Source: Sulfurisphaera tokodaii str. 7
Lineage (GTDB): Archaea; Thermoproteota; Thermoprotei_A; Sulfolobales; Sulfolobaceae
Assembly: GCF_000011205.1 (NCBI RefSeq)
Contig: NC_003106.2
Location: 2,595,938 to 2,659,937 of the forward strand
DNA length: 64,000 nucleotides
Reading direction: 5' to 3'
A program made the position numbers and the translations under genes. This document shows positions 1-9,062 of the stretch, one piece after another; position 1 is the first letter of the stretch, and the number at the start of each line of letters is the position of its first letter. The notes below the pieces were generated by a model that was not told the origin of the DNA, did not search any database, and saw nothing but the letters and a program-made list of their open reading frames with translations.

Positions 1-287
1 TCTTCAAGTCTTTGTGATATTCCTTTCAATCCAGTAGTTGGAGCGAGGAAACCAGATTTATAGTACCACTCTTTTTCTTTTTCGTCTCTGGGCATTTTTT
101 CTAAGTTCATGACTGCTAAAGCGCTTATTAATGCCTTCCATGAAAGGAAAATCTTACTTGCTGAGTTCCTACTGAATCCCTCTTTAAGGAGTTTTAAAGC
201 CAAGGCTAGTTCATCTAAGCTTTCAATCACTCTGATTTTTATGTAAGCATTTCTGTGCTTCTCAATTGCTGGTATTTTTGCCTCCAT
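1..287 (-). CDS. PaREP1-type protein, C-terminus cut by window edge
   Basis: The frame opens with ATG at 287 and is still open at the left edge, so about 95 N-terminal residues are visible. The segments GFSRNSASKIFLSWKALIS and APTTGLKGIS match the complete protein at 36578-37111 (GYSRNSASKLFLSWKALLS, APTTGLMGIS), so the two are paralogs. I assign both to the PaREP1/PaREP8-type group of small helical archaeal proteins from memory of that pattern; the function of the group is unknown. No partner gene is visible because the window ends here. Confidence 0.7.
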   Translation of the reverse strand, partial: MEAKIPAIEKHRNAYIKIRVIESLDELALALKLLKEGFSRNSASKIFLSWKALISALAVMNLEKMPRDEKEKEWYYKSGFLAPTTGLKGISQRLE

Positions 288-674
288 ATTATTATATGAT
301 ACTTGAGGGATTAAAAAGAGCAACAACTCAGTTATTTTAGTTACATAATTAAATTTACATAGTTGATTACTTTAGTTTATTATATCTCGTTGTAGATTCA
401 TACCATAATTCTTATTAAAGGCATGACTTTCCGATACAAGATACATATTTCAAAGTATTCAAATAACCCCTACATCACATAACAGATATATAAGCAAACT
501 GTAGTGGTATTAAAATTATGCTATGAGAGGAATTTCTAAGCTGATAACATTATTCTCTCTACAGGAGATTTGACGTTAATTTCATATAAGCTAAATTTAT
601 GACAAAGAGAAGCCAATTTATCTCTTAATTAAAATAAAGTCGATTTTTTAAACTTTAAAAACTTTAATTATCTT
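288..674. other. intergenic, no gene seen
   Basis: An AT-rich spacer between divergent genes. I see no convincing reading frame or RNA gene. The stretch just before 675 is rich in T/A runs and probably contains the promoter of the following gene. Confidence 0.5.
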
Positions 675-1097
675 ATGAGAAAAATATATTTTATAATACC
701 TATAGTTATTCTGATTGTAGGTCTCATTCCATTACTTATTACTCATGTTAAAGAAAGCAGTAGAGGAACTGTATATATAATAGGGAAAGTAAAAGTTGGA
801 CAATCAAAAATTCCCATTGAGCAAAAATTAGGTATAAACGCTACAGAATACATAAATTTAACCGCTAAAAATAGTGGGAACGAGGCTATTGCTATATGTT
901 ATATACGGCAAGGAGATACTACAATCCCAGGTTATAATATTACTGTAATAGTTAACGGGAGTGAAGAATATGGTTCATCTATTCCACCTGGGATAAATAA
1001 CTTGACTCTACTAATCTTTGGCTACAAAATAGAAGAGAATAATACTGCATATATGTACTTAGGTAATGGTCAACTGTTGGAATTAAACTTTTCATAA
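675..1097 (+). CDS. membrane-anchored extracytoplasmic hypothetical protein
   Basis: A 140-residue protein with one hydrophobic segment at about residues 5-23 (signal anchor or signal peptide). A hydrophilic domain with several N-x-S/T sequons follows (for example NLT, NIT, NGS), as expected for a glycosylated protein outside the membrane. There is no second membrane segment. I do not recognise the family. ATG at 675 is the first start. The next gene, on the same strand, is an MFS transporter 114 bp downstream, and nothing shows that the two are co-transcribed. Confidence 0.6.
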   Translation: MRKIYFIIPIVILIVGLIPLLITHVKESSRGTVYIIGKVKVGQSKIPIEQKLGINATEYINLTAKNSGNEAIAICYIRQGDTTIPGYNITVIVNGSEEYGSSIPPGINNLTLLIFGYKIEENNTAYMYLGNGQLLELNFS

Positions 1098-1211
1098 AAA
1101 GTGTATTAAATCTATCATATTCATTAAGATAATTGTTCAAATTTAAAAACAATAATATATACTACATATTCTAAGCTTATATTTTAGTAAACTTACTTAT
1201 ACTTGACCAAT

Positions 1212-2252
1212 ATGAGCTTAAACAAGCATGCAATTGCCTTTACCTCAGTTATATCATACACTTTGGCAACTTATGTATTAGTTGCACCAGCATTTACAGT
1301 AAATCAATTTACTTTACCTCAGTGGTTATCATTTCTAATAGTATCTATACCCTTTGGCGGAAGAGTAATAGGCTCGTTATTATATCAGAGACTAGTTTCA
1401 ATATTTGGGTCTAGGTTAACTTATTTAATCTCAATTATTGCATTAGGACTTTTTTCTCTAGGTAGCAGTATAAATATCTTAGGATTATTGATACCCTTGA
1501 GATTGTTAGTGGGAATTGCATTTGGAATAGCTACATCATTAGCTGTTGAACAAGCAATGAGAAGCGGTAATAAGATAATAATTGCGCTAACTATGAGTGG
1601 TTGGGCATTCGGATGGATAATGGGGGCATTTTCTTATTTAGAACTACAAAATTGGAGCTTAATTGCCATTTCCGGAGTGATAACTATACCTTTCTCGCTG
1701 CTGTACAAAGGTTTGTTAAACTTTAAAGTAGAAGAAGATAAGTTCTCTTTACCTTCAATATCGTCAATCTTAATTTTCTTCTTTTCCTTTGAACCAGCAT
1801 TTGCGTTACAATTAGCTCCTTCGATAGTTGAAGATGAAGGGGGAATTAGCTGGCTAATTCTAGGATATATAGTTGCAATACCAATGTATGTATTAATGCC
1901 AACAATTTCGAGATTTTTAGGTGAAACTAGAACTGCTATAATCTATACTTCAGTTTCAGCTATAAGCGGAGTTTTATTCTTCATCACTTCATTGCCTTAT
2001 ATTCTAGTAATTTTCACAGCATTTGGATTAGGAATGAATGCTATCGCTCCCAGACTAGCCTCAGTATATGGAGCAACTGCAAGAAGTATAGGAATAGCTT
2101 TAAATACGGCAGCATTAGGAGGAGTTGTTGTACCAGTGGTTGCGTCGTTAAATATTAAAATTATAGCTTCATTGTTCACCGCAATTTCAATGGTGATACT
2201 ACTAGTTATGGCTGTGAGAAAGAGAAATGCAATTTACGTTGAAGTTAGTTAA
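1212..2252 (+). CDS. MFS-type transporter
   Basis: A polytopic membrane protein with about 10-12 hydrophobic segments. The GGRVIGSLLYQRLVSIFGSR stretch near residue 50 corresponds to the MFS loop 2-3 signature. At about 350 residues it is short for an MFS carrier (usually about 400), with compact loops. ATG at 1212 is preferred. A TTG nine bases upstream in frame is possible, but a TATA-like CTTATATTTT at about 1175-1185 would place the transcription start close to either codon, so the mRNA is probably leaderless. The substrate cannot be predicted. Confidence 0.7.
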   Translation: MSLNKHAIAFTSVISYTLATYVLVAPAFTVNQFTLPQWLSFLIVSIPFGGRVIGSLLYQRLVSIFGSRLTYLISIIALGLFSLGSSINILGLLIPLRLLVGIAFGIATSLAVEQAMRSGNKIIIALTMSGWAFGWIMGAFSYLELQNWSLIAISGVITIPFSLLYKGLLNFKVEEDKFSLPSISSILIFFFSFEPAFALQLAPSIVEDEGGISWLILGYIVAIPMYVLMPTISRFLGETRTAIIYTSVSAISGVLFFITSLPYILVIFTAFGLGMNAIAPRLASVYGATARSIGIALNTAALGGVVVPVVASLNIKIIASLFTAISMVILLVMAVRKRNAIYVEVS

Positions 2253-2514
2253 AGATCTTGTCAGCTCACAATTTAATAATAAAAAACATTATCTGATTAT
2301 AATTCAGAATTTTCTAACTGGTTTTAAACCTTAATTCACCTTTATTCTTAATCAATGCAATATATGCTCAGTAAATAGAAATAAACACTATATTTTCATT
2401 GTTTTATTAGCATTTCAGCTAAGAATTTGGTTAATAACTCGAATAATCTAACTATCAAATAGTGTAAACATATTTCTAAGACTTTCATGATATTAAAGGC
2501 TTTAATACTTCATT

Positions 2515-2730
2515 ATGGTTAAGCTAACAAGAAAGTTTCAGATAACTATACCTAAAGAAGTTAGGGAGAAAATTAATTTAAAGCCTAATGAGAAGTTTGA
2601 AGTTATAGTATTAAATGATAATGAGATTTTACTAAGAAGGAAGGTTAAGAATCCTTTAGAAGTTCTTATTGGCAAAGGGAAAAGAGAAGAAATTCTACCA
2701 GAGAAAGTTGATGATCTAAGTGAAGAATAA
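2515..2730 (+). CDS. AbrB/SpoVT-type DNA-binding protein (VapB-like)
   Basis: A 71-residue protein that starts with the swapped-hairpin AbrB pattern: LTRKFQITIPKEVREKINLK followed by EKFEVIVLNDNEILLRR. Such proteins are usually VapB antitoxins or transition-state regulators. An acidic tail follows the fold. No VapC (PIN-domain) toxin frame lies immediately downstream, where about 220 bp without a gene precede a convergent gene. It is therefore an orphan antitoxin or an autonomous regulator. Confidence 0.8.
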   Translation: MVKLTRKFQITIPKEVREKINLKPNEKFEVIVLNDNEILLRRKVKNPLEVLIGKGKREEILPEKVDDLSEE

Positions 2731-2949
2731 ATTTTATTTTTATAGATCGCAATACATTATTAACAAGGCAAATATTATATCTTTAAAAAAGAGAATATTT
2801 ATATATTTTTTATTTAGAAATGTTATACCCTGAAGAGCGTAGTTTGAGATGCGAAACTTAGCTAGAAAGAGTTCATAGGCTTACTGTTAAGGGCTAAATT
2901 GCAAATTGAATAATTGACTACAATAGGAGTGAGGTGCAAACGGAATATT

Positions 2950-3456
2950 CTACTTAAACTCTCTTCTTCTAAGTATAAAGTAAATTATACATGGAAGAGA
3001 CATTGCTACAGGCTTCCATGGAATTACATGTTTAGGTGAAGTCAATTTTTCTTCATAAAATTCTTCAACTCTTAGAATTCTCTTATTATGATTATATAGT
3101 TCTAGATACGGAAGCATTAGTTGAAGCTCATAAGCAAATGAAACTGAAGGAAAACTTAAGTGCTGAAAATATTCTCTACTCAATTCTAAATGAGAATCTA
3201 TAAAACCATCTTGGTAAATCCTCACGTGTATTTCCCAAACTCCTATCTTCTTAGATAGAGAGTATTTTTCACCCTTTCTTATTTCTAAAAGAGTTTCCTT
3301 AAAACCAGATCCTTTCAAGTCTCTTAGAAGCCTTTTAATATCATTTGTATAAAGCCTTAAGTTACCCTCCGCCTTTACGTAATCTTTAGGCAAAATCTCA
3401 GAAGTACCATCATCATAAATTACCTTTTTAGGTAGTCTAATGCTTATTTCGTCCAT
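2950..3456 (-). CDS. hypothetical protein, 168 aa
   Basis: A soluble, mixed alpha/beta-looking protein with no signal peptide and no clear motif; the C-terminus is basic (ILRRREFK). The segments RRLLRDLKGSGF-like and KIGVWEIHVRIYQDGFIDSH suggest a folded domain with amphipathic strands. I do not recognise the family. ATG at 3456 is preceded on the minus strand by AT-rich sequence with a TATA-like AATATAAATAAG, consistent with a leaderless mRNA. It converges on the AbrB-type gene and appears to stand alone. Confidence 0.55.
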   Translation of the reverse strand: MDEISIRLPKKVIYDDGTSEILPKDYVKAEGNLRLYTNDIKRLLRDLKGSGFKETLLEIRKGEKYSLSKKIGVWEIHVRIYQDGFIDSHLELSREYFQHLSFPSVSFAYELQLMLPYLELYNHNKRILRVEEFYEEKLTSPKHVIPWKPVAMSLPCIIYFILRRREFK

Positions 3457-3681
3457 ATTATTTAAATTTGTATATCTTATTTATATTATTTAAAAAGAAC
3501 TACATAGTGGTATCGCTTAATTTTTCTTACTAATAATGTGTGCAGAAATATTATGTGAGCCTAGTCCTTTATAGAGATCTATTTAGTGCCAACCATATCA
3601 AGGAACTGAATTAGCATTTGTATTTATTATCAACGACAAATCAACAAACCTTAAATCTCCCAGAGGTTCTGTTTAATTATA

Positions 3682-3782
3682 TTTTCTGAGGTTTTAAAGG
3701 GCAAGGACTTTTCCTTGTAGGTTTTCCGTTTAATCTGAAGGCTTACTGTTTCCCTTTAAGCTATGACCAAGTATAAGTTATT
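3682..3782. repeat. dispersed repeat family 2, copy A
   Basis: About 100 bp starting TTTTCTGAGGTTTTAAAGG aligns by eye with 32517-32616. Shared blocks include TTTCTGAG, TTTTAAAGG, CAAGG, TTTCCGT, TGAAG, TGTTTCC and TTTAA. Both copies lie between genes and neither encodes a protein. The copies are diverged, so this may be an old mobile-element end or a structured RNA. The rest of the 3457-3950 spacer shows no gene. Confidence 0.5.
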
Positions 3783-3950
3783 TGAGGCAAAGTACCTTTA
3801 AATACGGGCTTTAGTAGTATTCTGTACAGTATTTTAGACTTCAAAGAGTAAGATCTCTTCATAACTTATTAAGTAATTGTAAATTAGAAATATGATTACT
3901 CTTTGAACCATAACTAAATATAGAGTTATTTGATGAGTTTTTTAACATAT

Positions 3951-4353
3951 TCATAAAACACTTTCACACATCTTTATAGCACTTTCAGCCTCAAACTTTG
4001 AATATAATTCCTCTGGAGTAGCACCTATTTCCTCATCCCCGTACATAGCAGGCTCTCTTTCATTAAACTTTAGAATAGTATGCAAACTCATCTATTTTTT
4101 CTTGAAACCATTGAGGAAATCTGTTTTTCTCTTTCCTAAGTATATACCCGACGTCATGAAGCTTAGGAGGTTCTACACCAACATATCTTAATGATGCTTT
4201 AAGAAGTAATTCTACAGCCTCTTGACACTGTCTAACCGTGTAGGGATAATTGCCTTCATTTAATGCTTCTCTTGCATGTTTTATCCTCTCTTCAGCTTGT
4301 CTGACATATGATCTAGCAAGATTATCATTATTCAAGAAATCACCCGAAATCAA
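3951..4353 (-). pseudogene. HEPN-domain protein with a frameshift near its C-terminus
   Basis: The first frame (TTG start at 4353, stop near 4063) gives a HEPN-domain protein: LARSYVRQAEERIKHAREAL followed by YPYTVRQCQEAVELLLKASL. It stops at YYSKV. One frame over, the sequence continues to a TGA at 3951-3953 with KFNEREPAMYGDEEIGATPEE, the usual end of full-length HEPN proteins of MNT/HEPN pairs. A single-base indel near 4065-4070 therefore separates about 40 residues. The start overlaps the end of the upstream nucleotidyltransferase by 14 bp. It could be a broken gene, a sequencing error, or (less likely) programmed frameshifting. Confidence 0.75.
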
Positions 4354-4831
4354 TTATTTCTCCAGGCTTGTAATCCTTCTTTCTCCAATACCATATCTTT
4401 TTAGATAGCCAAACCCTTTCGAAACCTAGCTTCTGTAATTTTTCTCTAGTTTCATCTAGTACCCTTCCAAAGAAGTTATCCTTATCATAAAGGATTATCG
4501 CATCTTCGGTCATATCCATGTAAAGAGGAGAAAATTTTACTGCTTCTTCTGGGGTTTTAATGATAGGAGAAAAAGTCACGTAGTACCCTTCATCCATAAG
4601 TCTTTCGATTTCGCTCTCCATTTTACTCTCAACTTTTACAAAGAGCATTATCCTTTCAGTTAACGTTCTAGGTAGATCCTTTATAACTAGAAGTAAATCT
4701 ATATCACTGTCTTTCCTATTATCTCCCCTAGCCACACTCCCGTAAACTACTACAGAAATTAACTTATCTCCGAATTCTTGTAAGAGTAGATTAGTTAGCT
4801 TCTCTAGCAAGCTTTTATAAGGCTCATCCAT
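4340..4831 (-). CDS. MNT-type nucleotidyltransferase (HEPN/MNT antitoxin-like)
   Basis: A small nucleotidyltransferase of the minimal pol-beta type. The motif VVVYGSVARGDNRKDSDIDL carries the GS-x10-DxD catalytic signature that binds Mg-NTP. In characterised MNT/HEPN modules the MNT AMPylates its HEPN RNase partner, and the HEPN gene overlaps the 3' end here. ATG at 4831 (MDEPYKSLL) is chosen. An upstream in-frame ATG at 4912 would add 27 residues that do not resemble the family. The enzyme core appears complete while its partner is frameshifted. Confidence 0.8.
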   Translation of the reverse strand: MDEPYKSLLEKLTNLLLQEFGDKLISVVVYGSVARGDNRKDSDIDLLLVIKDLPRTLTERIMLFVKVESKMESEIERLMDEGYYVTFSPIIKTPEEAVKFSPLYMDMTEDAIILYDKDNFFGRVLDETREKLQKLGFERVWLSKKIWYWRKKDYKPGEIIDFG

Positions 4832-5503
4832 ACACGAATATTGCTTAACTAAAGTAAAAACTTTCACTGAACTAGATAAGAGGAGTTTATGATGAATAAT
4901 ATAAACTTTCACGGTTTGTCAGAAACTGTTGATAACGGCTTTGATTCATAACTTTAATTTGTGATAGGAGGAAAATAGAAAAGAGTTTCTACCAAATATT
5001 TGAAAAAATTGATATACTAAATCCCGTAATTATTTCCTTTAACGTATATTTCTAGGTATAATCTATATTATAAGTTTGAGTTCTAATTTATATATCTGAA
5101 AATTATTAGATTATTTTAACGCTGGAAAATCAGAGCTACGCAATTAGTAAGCACAAAATCCTTTAATTTAAATACTTAAATTAAACCTTGAATCCTATAA
5201 AATTGATAACTAATATCATGAATTATAAGTTCGAATTTATAATAATGTGTTATTTTAGCAAAAGTTTGCATGACATAGATAGGTTTTGAGGAGACATCAC
5301 TTTTAGATTTAACAAATAAACCATAAAAGCTAGGAATTTATTCTCAGCTTATAAATATGAATAAAAATCAAATTATTTTTACCATGATTCGTACTATAAA
5401 TTATCTGAAATAGGGTTCTAATTTAGATAATAAATTTCTCGTATCATTTATTTCTGTTGATCTAGTAACACTTCATTACAAACGTGTTATATAATTATTT
5501 AAA
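4832..5503. other. long AT-rich intergenic region
   Basis: About 670 bp between divergent transcription units without a convincing gene. TTATATAA at about 5489-5496 is a plausible TATA box for the ATPase gene that follows. I see no other repeat or RNA gene. Confidence 0.5.
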
Positions 5504-7636
5504 TTGTTAGATGATATAGTATTTAAAGATACTATGATTTCGCAACAGTTTTTCTTTGTAAGAGTATACGAAGGAAGAGTTAAGCAAGATGTTGCTTTAG
5601 TCAGTAGTAATATTATGCAGTCTTATGGATTATTACCAGGTGATGTAATACTCCTTTTGGGAAATAGGCAAATTCCTTTTTATGTTCAAGAAAGTTCCGA
5701 TAACAAGATAGATGGTATCGTTATAGGCGAAAATAAACTTAAACTTTTAGGGATAAGAAGTGGTGAAAGAGTACCAGTTAGGAAAGTTTCAGTTTCCTCT
5801 ATAAAAGAAATAACTTTGGCACCCTCAGAACAAAAGAATTACGATCTAAGAAAATTAAACTTAGAATTAAGAGGAAGATTAGTTACCAGAGGTATAACCT
5901 TAGAATCAAAAGAAGGAACTTTTGCAGTAATTTCCTATTCCCCACAAGTGGAAGTTGGTTATATTTCGAGTGAGACTCGAATAAATATAGCTCCGGAATC
6001 AATCAGAATAGCTCAGAAAAATATTCCTTATGTAACCCTTGATGATGTTGGTGGTTTATCAAAACAAATAAGGGAATTACTAGAAATAGTAGAATTAGCC
6101 TTAACAAAAGTAGAGGTAGCCAGGATGTTAGGTTTAAGACCGCCTAAAGGAGTACTCCTCTATGGTCCTCCAGGTACTGGAAAGACTTTGATTGCAAAAG
6201 CTATTGCAAATACTATTATGGCTAACTTCTTTTATATAAGTGGTCCAGAAATAGGCTCCAAATATTATGGTGAGAGTGAAAAAAGGCTAAGAGATATATT
6301 TGAGCAAGCTGAGAAAAATGCTCCATCCATAATTTTCGTAGACGAAATAGATGCAATCGCACCTAATAGAGATACTACATCATCTGAGACTGACAGAAGG
6401 ATTGTAGCACAGCTATTAACATTAATGGATGGTTTGACTAGTGGCAGTGGAGTAGTGGTTATTGGTGCAACAAATAGACCAAATGCTCTAGATCCGGCCC
6501 TAAGAAGACCTGGTAGATTTGACAGAGAAATAGAAATTCCCGTTCCAGATAAGCAAGGAAGATTAGAAATATTAAAAATACATACTAGGCGAGTTCCTTT
6601 ATCACAAGAAGTAGACTTGGAAAAAATTGCTGAGAGGACCCATGGCTTCGTCGGTGCTGATCTAGAGGCTTTAGTAAGGGAAGCAGTTCTGAGTGCTTAT
6701 CATAGATGTAATGGTAATTTAGAATGTATGCAAGTTACGATGAGTGATTTTGATGAAGCATTAAAGAATGTAGAACCTTCAGCACTAAGAGAATTCAGAA
6801 TTGAAATACCTAATACTACATGGGAAGACATTGTAGGTTTAGAAGATATTAAACTAGAGCTAAAGGAAGTTGTAGAATGGCCATTAAAGGATCCAGGGTT
6901 ATATGAGGAAATGAAAGCAGAAATACCGTCTGGGATTCTTCTTTACGGACCACCCGGTACTGGAAAGACTATGTTAGCTAGGGCTGTTGCACATGAAAGT
7001 GGTGCTAACTTTATTGCGATAAATGGGCCGGAATTAATGAGTATGTGGGTAGGAGAGACTGAAAGGGCTATTAGAGAGGTATTTAAGAAAGCTAGACAAT
7101 CCTCACCTACTATTATATTCTTTGATGAGATAGATGCAATAGCAGTTGCAAGGGGTGCTGATCCAAATAAAGTAACTGATAGGATTGTTAGCCAATTATT
7201 AACTGAAATGGATGGGATAAGCAAAAGGAGGGAAAAAGTAGTTATCATAGCTGCAACTAACAGACCAGACATAATAGACCCAGCTTTATTAAGACCCGGG
7301 AGATTAGAAAAGTTAATTTATGTTCCCCCACCAGATTATCAGACTAGGATAGCTTTGTTCTCAAGGCTCATAAATAATAGACCTCATGAGGAAATTGATA
7401 TTGAAAGATTAGCTAAATTAACTGAAAATTATACGCCAGCTGAGATTAAAGGAATAGTGAATAAGGCTGTATTATTAGCAATTAGAAGAGCAAAACTAAA
7501 GAACGAAAAACCTGAGCTCACAATGAGTGATTTTGAAGAAGCTTTGAAGACTGTAAAACCTATTGTTACTCAGACTATGTTAGATTATTATGTCTCATTC
7601 TATCAAAGAGTAAGGAGAGCAAGTGGATATGCTTGA
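5504..7636 (+). CDS. Cdc48/VAT-type double AAA+ ATPase
   Basis: A 710-residue tandem AAA+ unfoldase of the Cdc48/p97/VAT family, which extracts and unfolds proteins for degradation. The N domain (about 12-170) is followed by D1 with Walker A GPPGTGKT at 221-228, Walker B IIFVDEID at 276-283 and pore loop KYYGE. D2 has Walker A at 482-489, Walker B IIFFDEID and pore loop MWVGE. Both rings keep the RPGR arginine-finger region. It is somewhat shorter than the usual archaeal VAT (about 740-770), and the N domain looks diverged, so it may be a paralog. The start is TTG at 5504; an in-frame ATG at 5534 is an alternative. Its stop overlaps the next gene, implying translational coupling to two small membrane proteins. 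Confidence 0.95.
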   Translation: MLDDIVFKDTMISQQFFFVRVYEGRVKQDVALVSSNIMQSYGLLPGDVILLLGNRQIPFYVQESSDNKIDGIVIGENKLKLLGIRSGERVPVRKVSVSSIKEITLAPSEQKNYDLRKLNLELRGRLVTRGITLESKEGTFAVISYSPQVEVGYISSETRINIAPESIRIAQKNIPYVTLDDVGGLSKQIRELLEIVELALTKVEVARMLGLRPPKGVLLYGPPGTGKTLIAKAIANTIMANFFYISGPEIGSKYYGESEKRLRDIFEQAEKNAPSIIFVDEIDAIAPNRDTTSSETDRRIVAQLLTLMDGLTSGSGVVVIGATNRPNALDPALRRPGRFDREIEIPVPDKQGRLEILKIHTRRVPLSQEVDLEKIAERTHGFVGADLEALVREAVLSAYHRCNGNLECMQVTMSDFDEALKNVEPSALREFRIEIPNTTWEDIVGLEDIKLELKEVVEWPLKDPGLYEEMKAEIPSGILLYGPPGTGKTMLARAVAHESGANFIAINGPELMSMWVGETERAIREVFKKARQSSPTIIFFDEIDAIAVARGADPNKVTDRIVSQLLTEMDGISKRREKVVIIAATNRPDIIDPALLRPGRLEKLIYVPPPDYQTRIALFSRLINNRPHEEIDIERLAKLTENYTPAEIKGIVNKAVLLAIRRAKLKNEKPELTMSDFEEALKTVKPIVTQTMLDYYVSFYQRVRRASGYA

Positions 7637-7919
7637 ACATTTCGTTATATTTGGATTAATGGCTTATTCTCTAGTATTTTCTGGAGTATTCACACTTATT
7701 TTACTCGGAATTAGTGAGAACGAGATAATCGAATCTTTGCATATAGATTTAAATGTAATATCAAGAGAAGAATTAAGAGTACTAACATTAATGATTATGT
7801 ATTTTATTGTGAATGGAATTTTAGAAGCAATATTAGTAGCACCTCCAGTAATTATTTTAAGCTTTGAAACTATACCATATATTATAGCATTAATTAGTGG
7901 AAATTGGGTGAGAAGATGA
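7629..7919 (+). CDS. small membrane protein coupled to the Cdc48-like ATPase
   Basis: A protein of about 96 residues with a hydrophobic segment at about residues 5-28, an amphipathic charged middle ([20 protein letters not shown]) and a second hydrophobic stretch covering about 50-90. ATG at 7629 lies inside the end of the ATPase gene (stop 7634-7636); GTG at 7623 is an alternative. Its own TGA overlaps the ATG of the following gene. I recognise no family. The overlaps indicate one operon, and a membrane adaptor for the ATPase is a reasonable guess but no more. Confidence 0.65.
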   Translation: MLEHFVIFGLMAYSLVFSGVFTLILLGISENEIIESLHIDLNVISREELRVLTLMIMYFIVNGILEAILVAPPVIILSFETIPYIIALISGNWVRR

Positions 7920-8116
7920 AGATTGAACCATATAGAGCATTAGTACATATGGGAACTATAGGAATTGCATTTGCAGCTGCTATATATTTCCTTCAATATG
8001 TAAAACAACCTATGATGTATTATACTTTATTTGGATTAACAATTGTAGGTTTTCTAGTATTAATTTACTATCTTATCTTTAAACCGATAGTGGATTCCGA
8101 ATATTTTAACTTCTAA
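7916..8116 (+). CDS. small two-helix membrane protein
   Basis: A 66-residue protein with two membrane segments (about 10-27 and 34-56) separated by a short loop containing PMMYY. ATG at 7916 is chosen: it overlaps the preceding TGA in ATGA, and GGTGAG at 7907-7912 serves as ribosome site. A TTG at 7904 is less likely. It is the last gene of the ATPase operon, and its end overlaps by 11 bp the end of the convergent oxidase-cluster operon. The family is not recognised. Confidence 0.65.
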   Translation: MKIEPYRALVHMGTIGIAFAAAIYFLQYVKQPMMYYTLFGLTIVGFLVLIYYLIFKPIVDSEYFNF

Positions 8117-9062
8117 TTTTTTTAATCAAAAGTACAATAGCGATAATTATAATTATAGGGATAATGACATAGATTAAGCTTGTAAACTGGTTACTAGTAG
8201 TCTTTTGAGAATATAAGGAAATTTCATAAGCATTATCATTTGCGGTATCTATGAATATACCGTAAGGTTTTCCATTTTCAAATATTATTGAAGTGGGAAT
8301 ATAAGCTCCATGAATAGTGCTTAGGTATTTAACTTGATATTGATTATTAATTTTTATAAGTTCTATCTCAGATTTATTTTGAAATATGCTTGATACCAAA
8401 ATGTATAAGGAACCATTATAATAATCTTCTTGAATGTAATTGTCTCCTCCTTGAAGCGCATGAAGTGGAATGAGTTCCTTTCCGATTACTATCTCGCTAT
8501 CATTAATTTTAATCAGTGTGCCATTAGGCGAAAAATTTACACCCTCTACTGTTCCTAAGTAAATTGAGGTATTAGAGATTATATTATATTCATAAGCTTG
8601 AATGCCGTTACTTTCAATATAACCAGAAATGAGATAAGGATAATAAAAGGCAAATGGCTCACCAAAATAGCTTTCATTTATAATAGTTTTACCATTATAT
8701 ATGTTAAAAATCTGTAAATATCCGTTATTTATAATAGCAAGAAACCCGGAAGAAAATAAAGGAACTCCTTCTATAAAGCCTTGGTTAACAAGCTTCTCCT
8801 CGTGGAAACTAATACCATTATAGGAAATAAACACATTCAAACTATTCCCGTTATCATCAATTACAACAAGTGAATTGTTGTAGACATATAAATAGCCGAT
8901 CCCTTGAAACGATAATATAGGAGAAAAATTGCGATATAATGTAGACACGAAAGACTGATTAGTGGCTATGAAGTAGACTGAGTTGTTGTAGTTTATCCCT
9001 TGAACATAATATATGTTGTGAAAAAGAACGAGAAAAATAAAAACATGTAGCACCAATTTCAC
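8106..9062 (-). CDS. extracytoplasmic protein with C-terminal membrane anchor
   Basis: A 318-residue protein with an N-terminal signal peptide (about 1-22) and a long beta-rich domain full of YxxN/NG turns and N-glycosylation sequons. A C-terminal membrane helix followed by KKIRS gives outside topology with a cytoplasmic tail. The repetitive short strands suggest a beta-propeller, but no family is certain. It starts with GTG overlapping the TGA of the upstream 620-residue gene (GTGA), so it is the promoter-distal gene of the oxidase-cluster operon. Confidence 0.6.
   Translation of the reverse strand: MKLVLHVFIFLVLFHNIYYVQGINYNNSVYFIATNQSFVSTLYRNFSPILSFQGIGYLYVYNNSLVVIDDNGNSLNVFISYNGISFHEEKLVNQGFIEGVPLFSSGFLAIINNGYLQIFNIYNGKTIINESYFGEPFAFYYPYLISGYIESNGIQAYEYNIISNTSIYLGTVEGVNFSPNGTLIKINDSEIVIGKELIPLHALQGGDNYIQEDYYNGSLYILVSSIFQNKSEIELIKINNQYQVKYLSTIHGAYIPTSIIFENGKPYGIFIDTANDNAYEISLYSQKTTSNQFTSLIYVIIPIIIIIAIVLLIKKIRS

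Noticed and set aside
2820-2945. Possible small RNA or repeat in the spacer after the AbrB-type gene
   Set aside because: Slightly richer in G/C than its surroundings, but I found no second copy, stem or promoter to support it.
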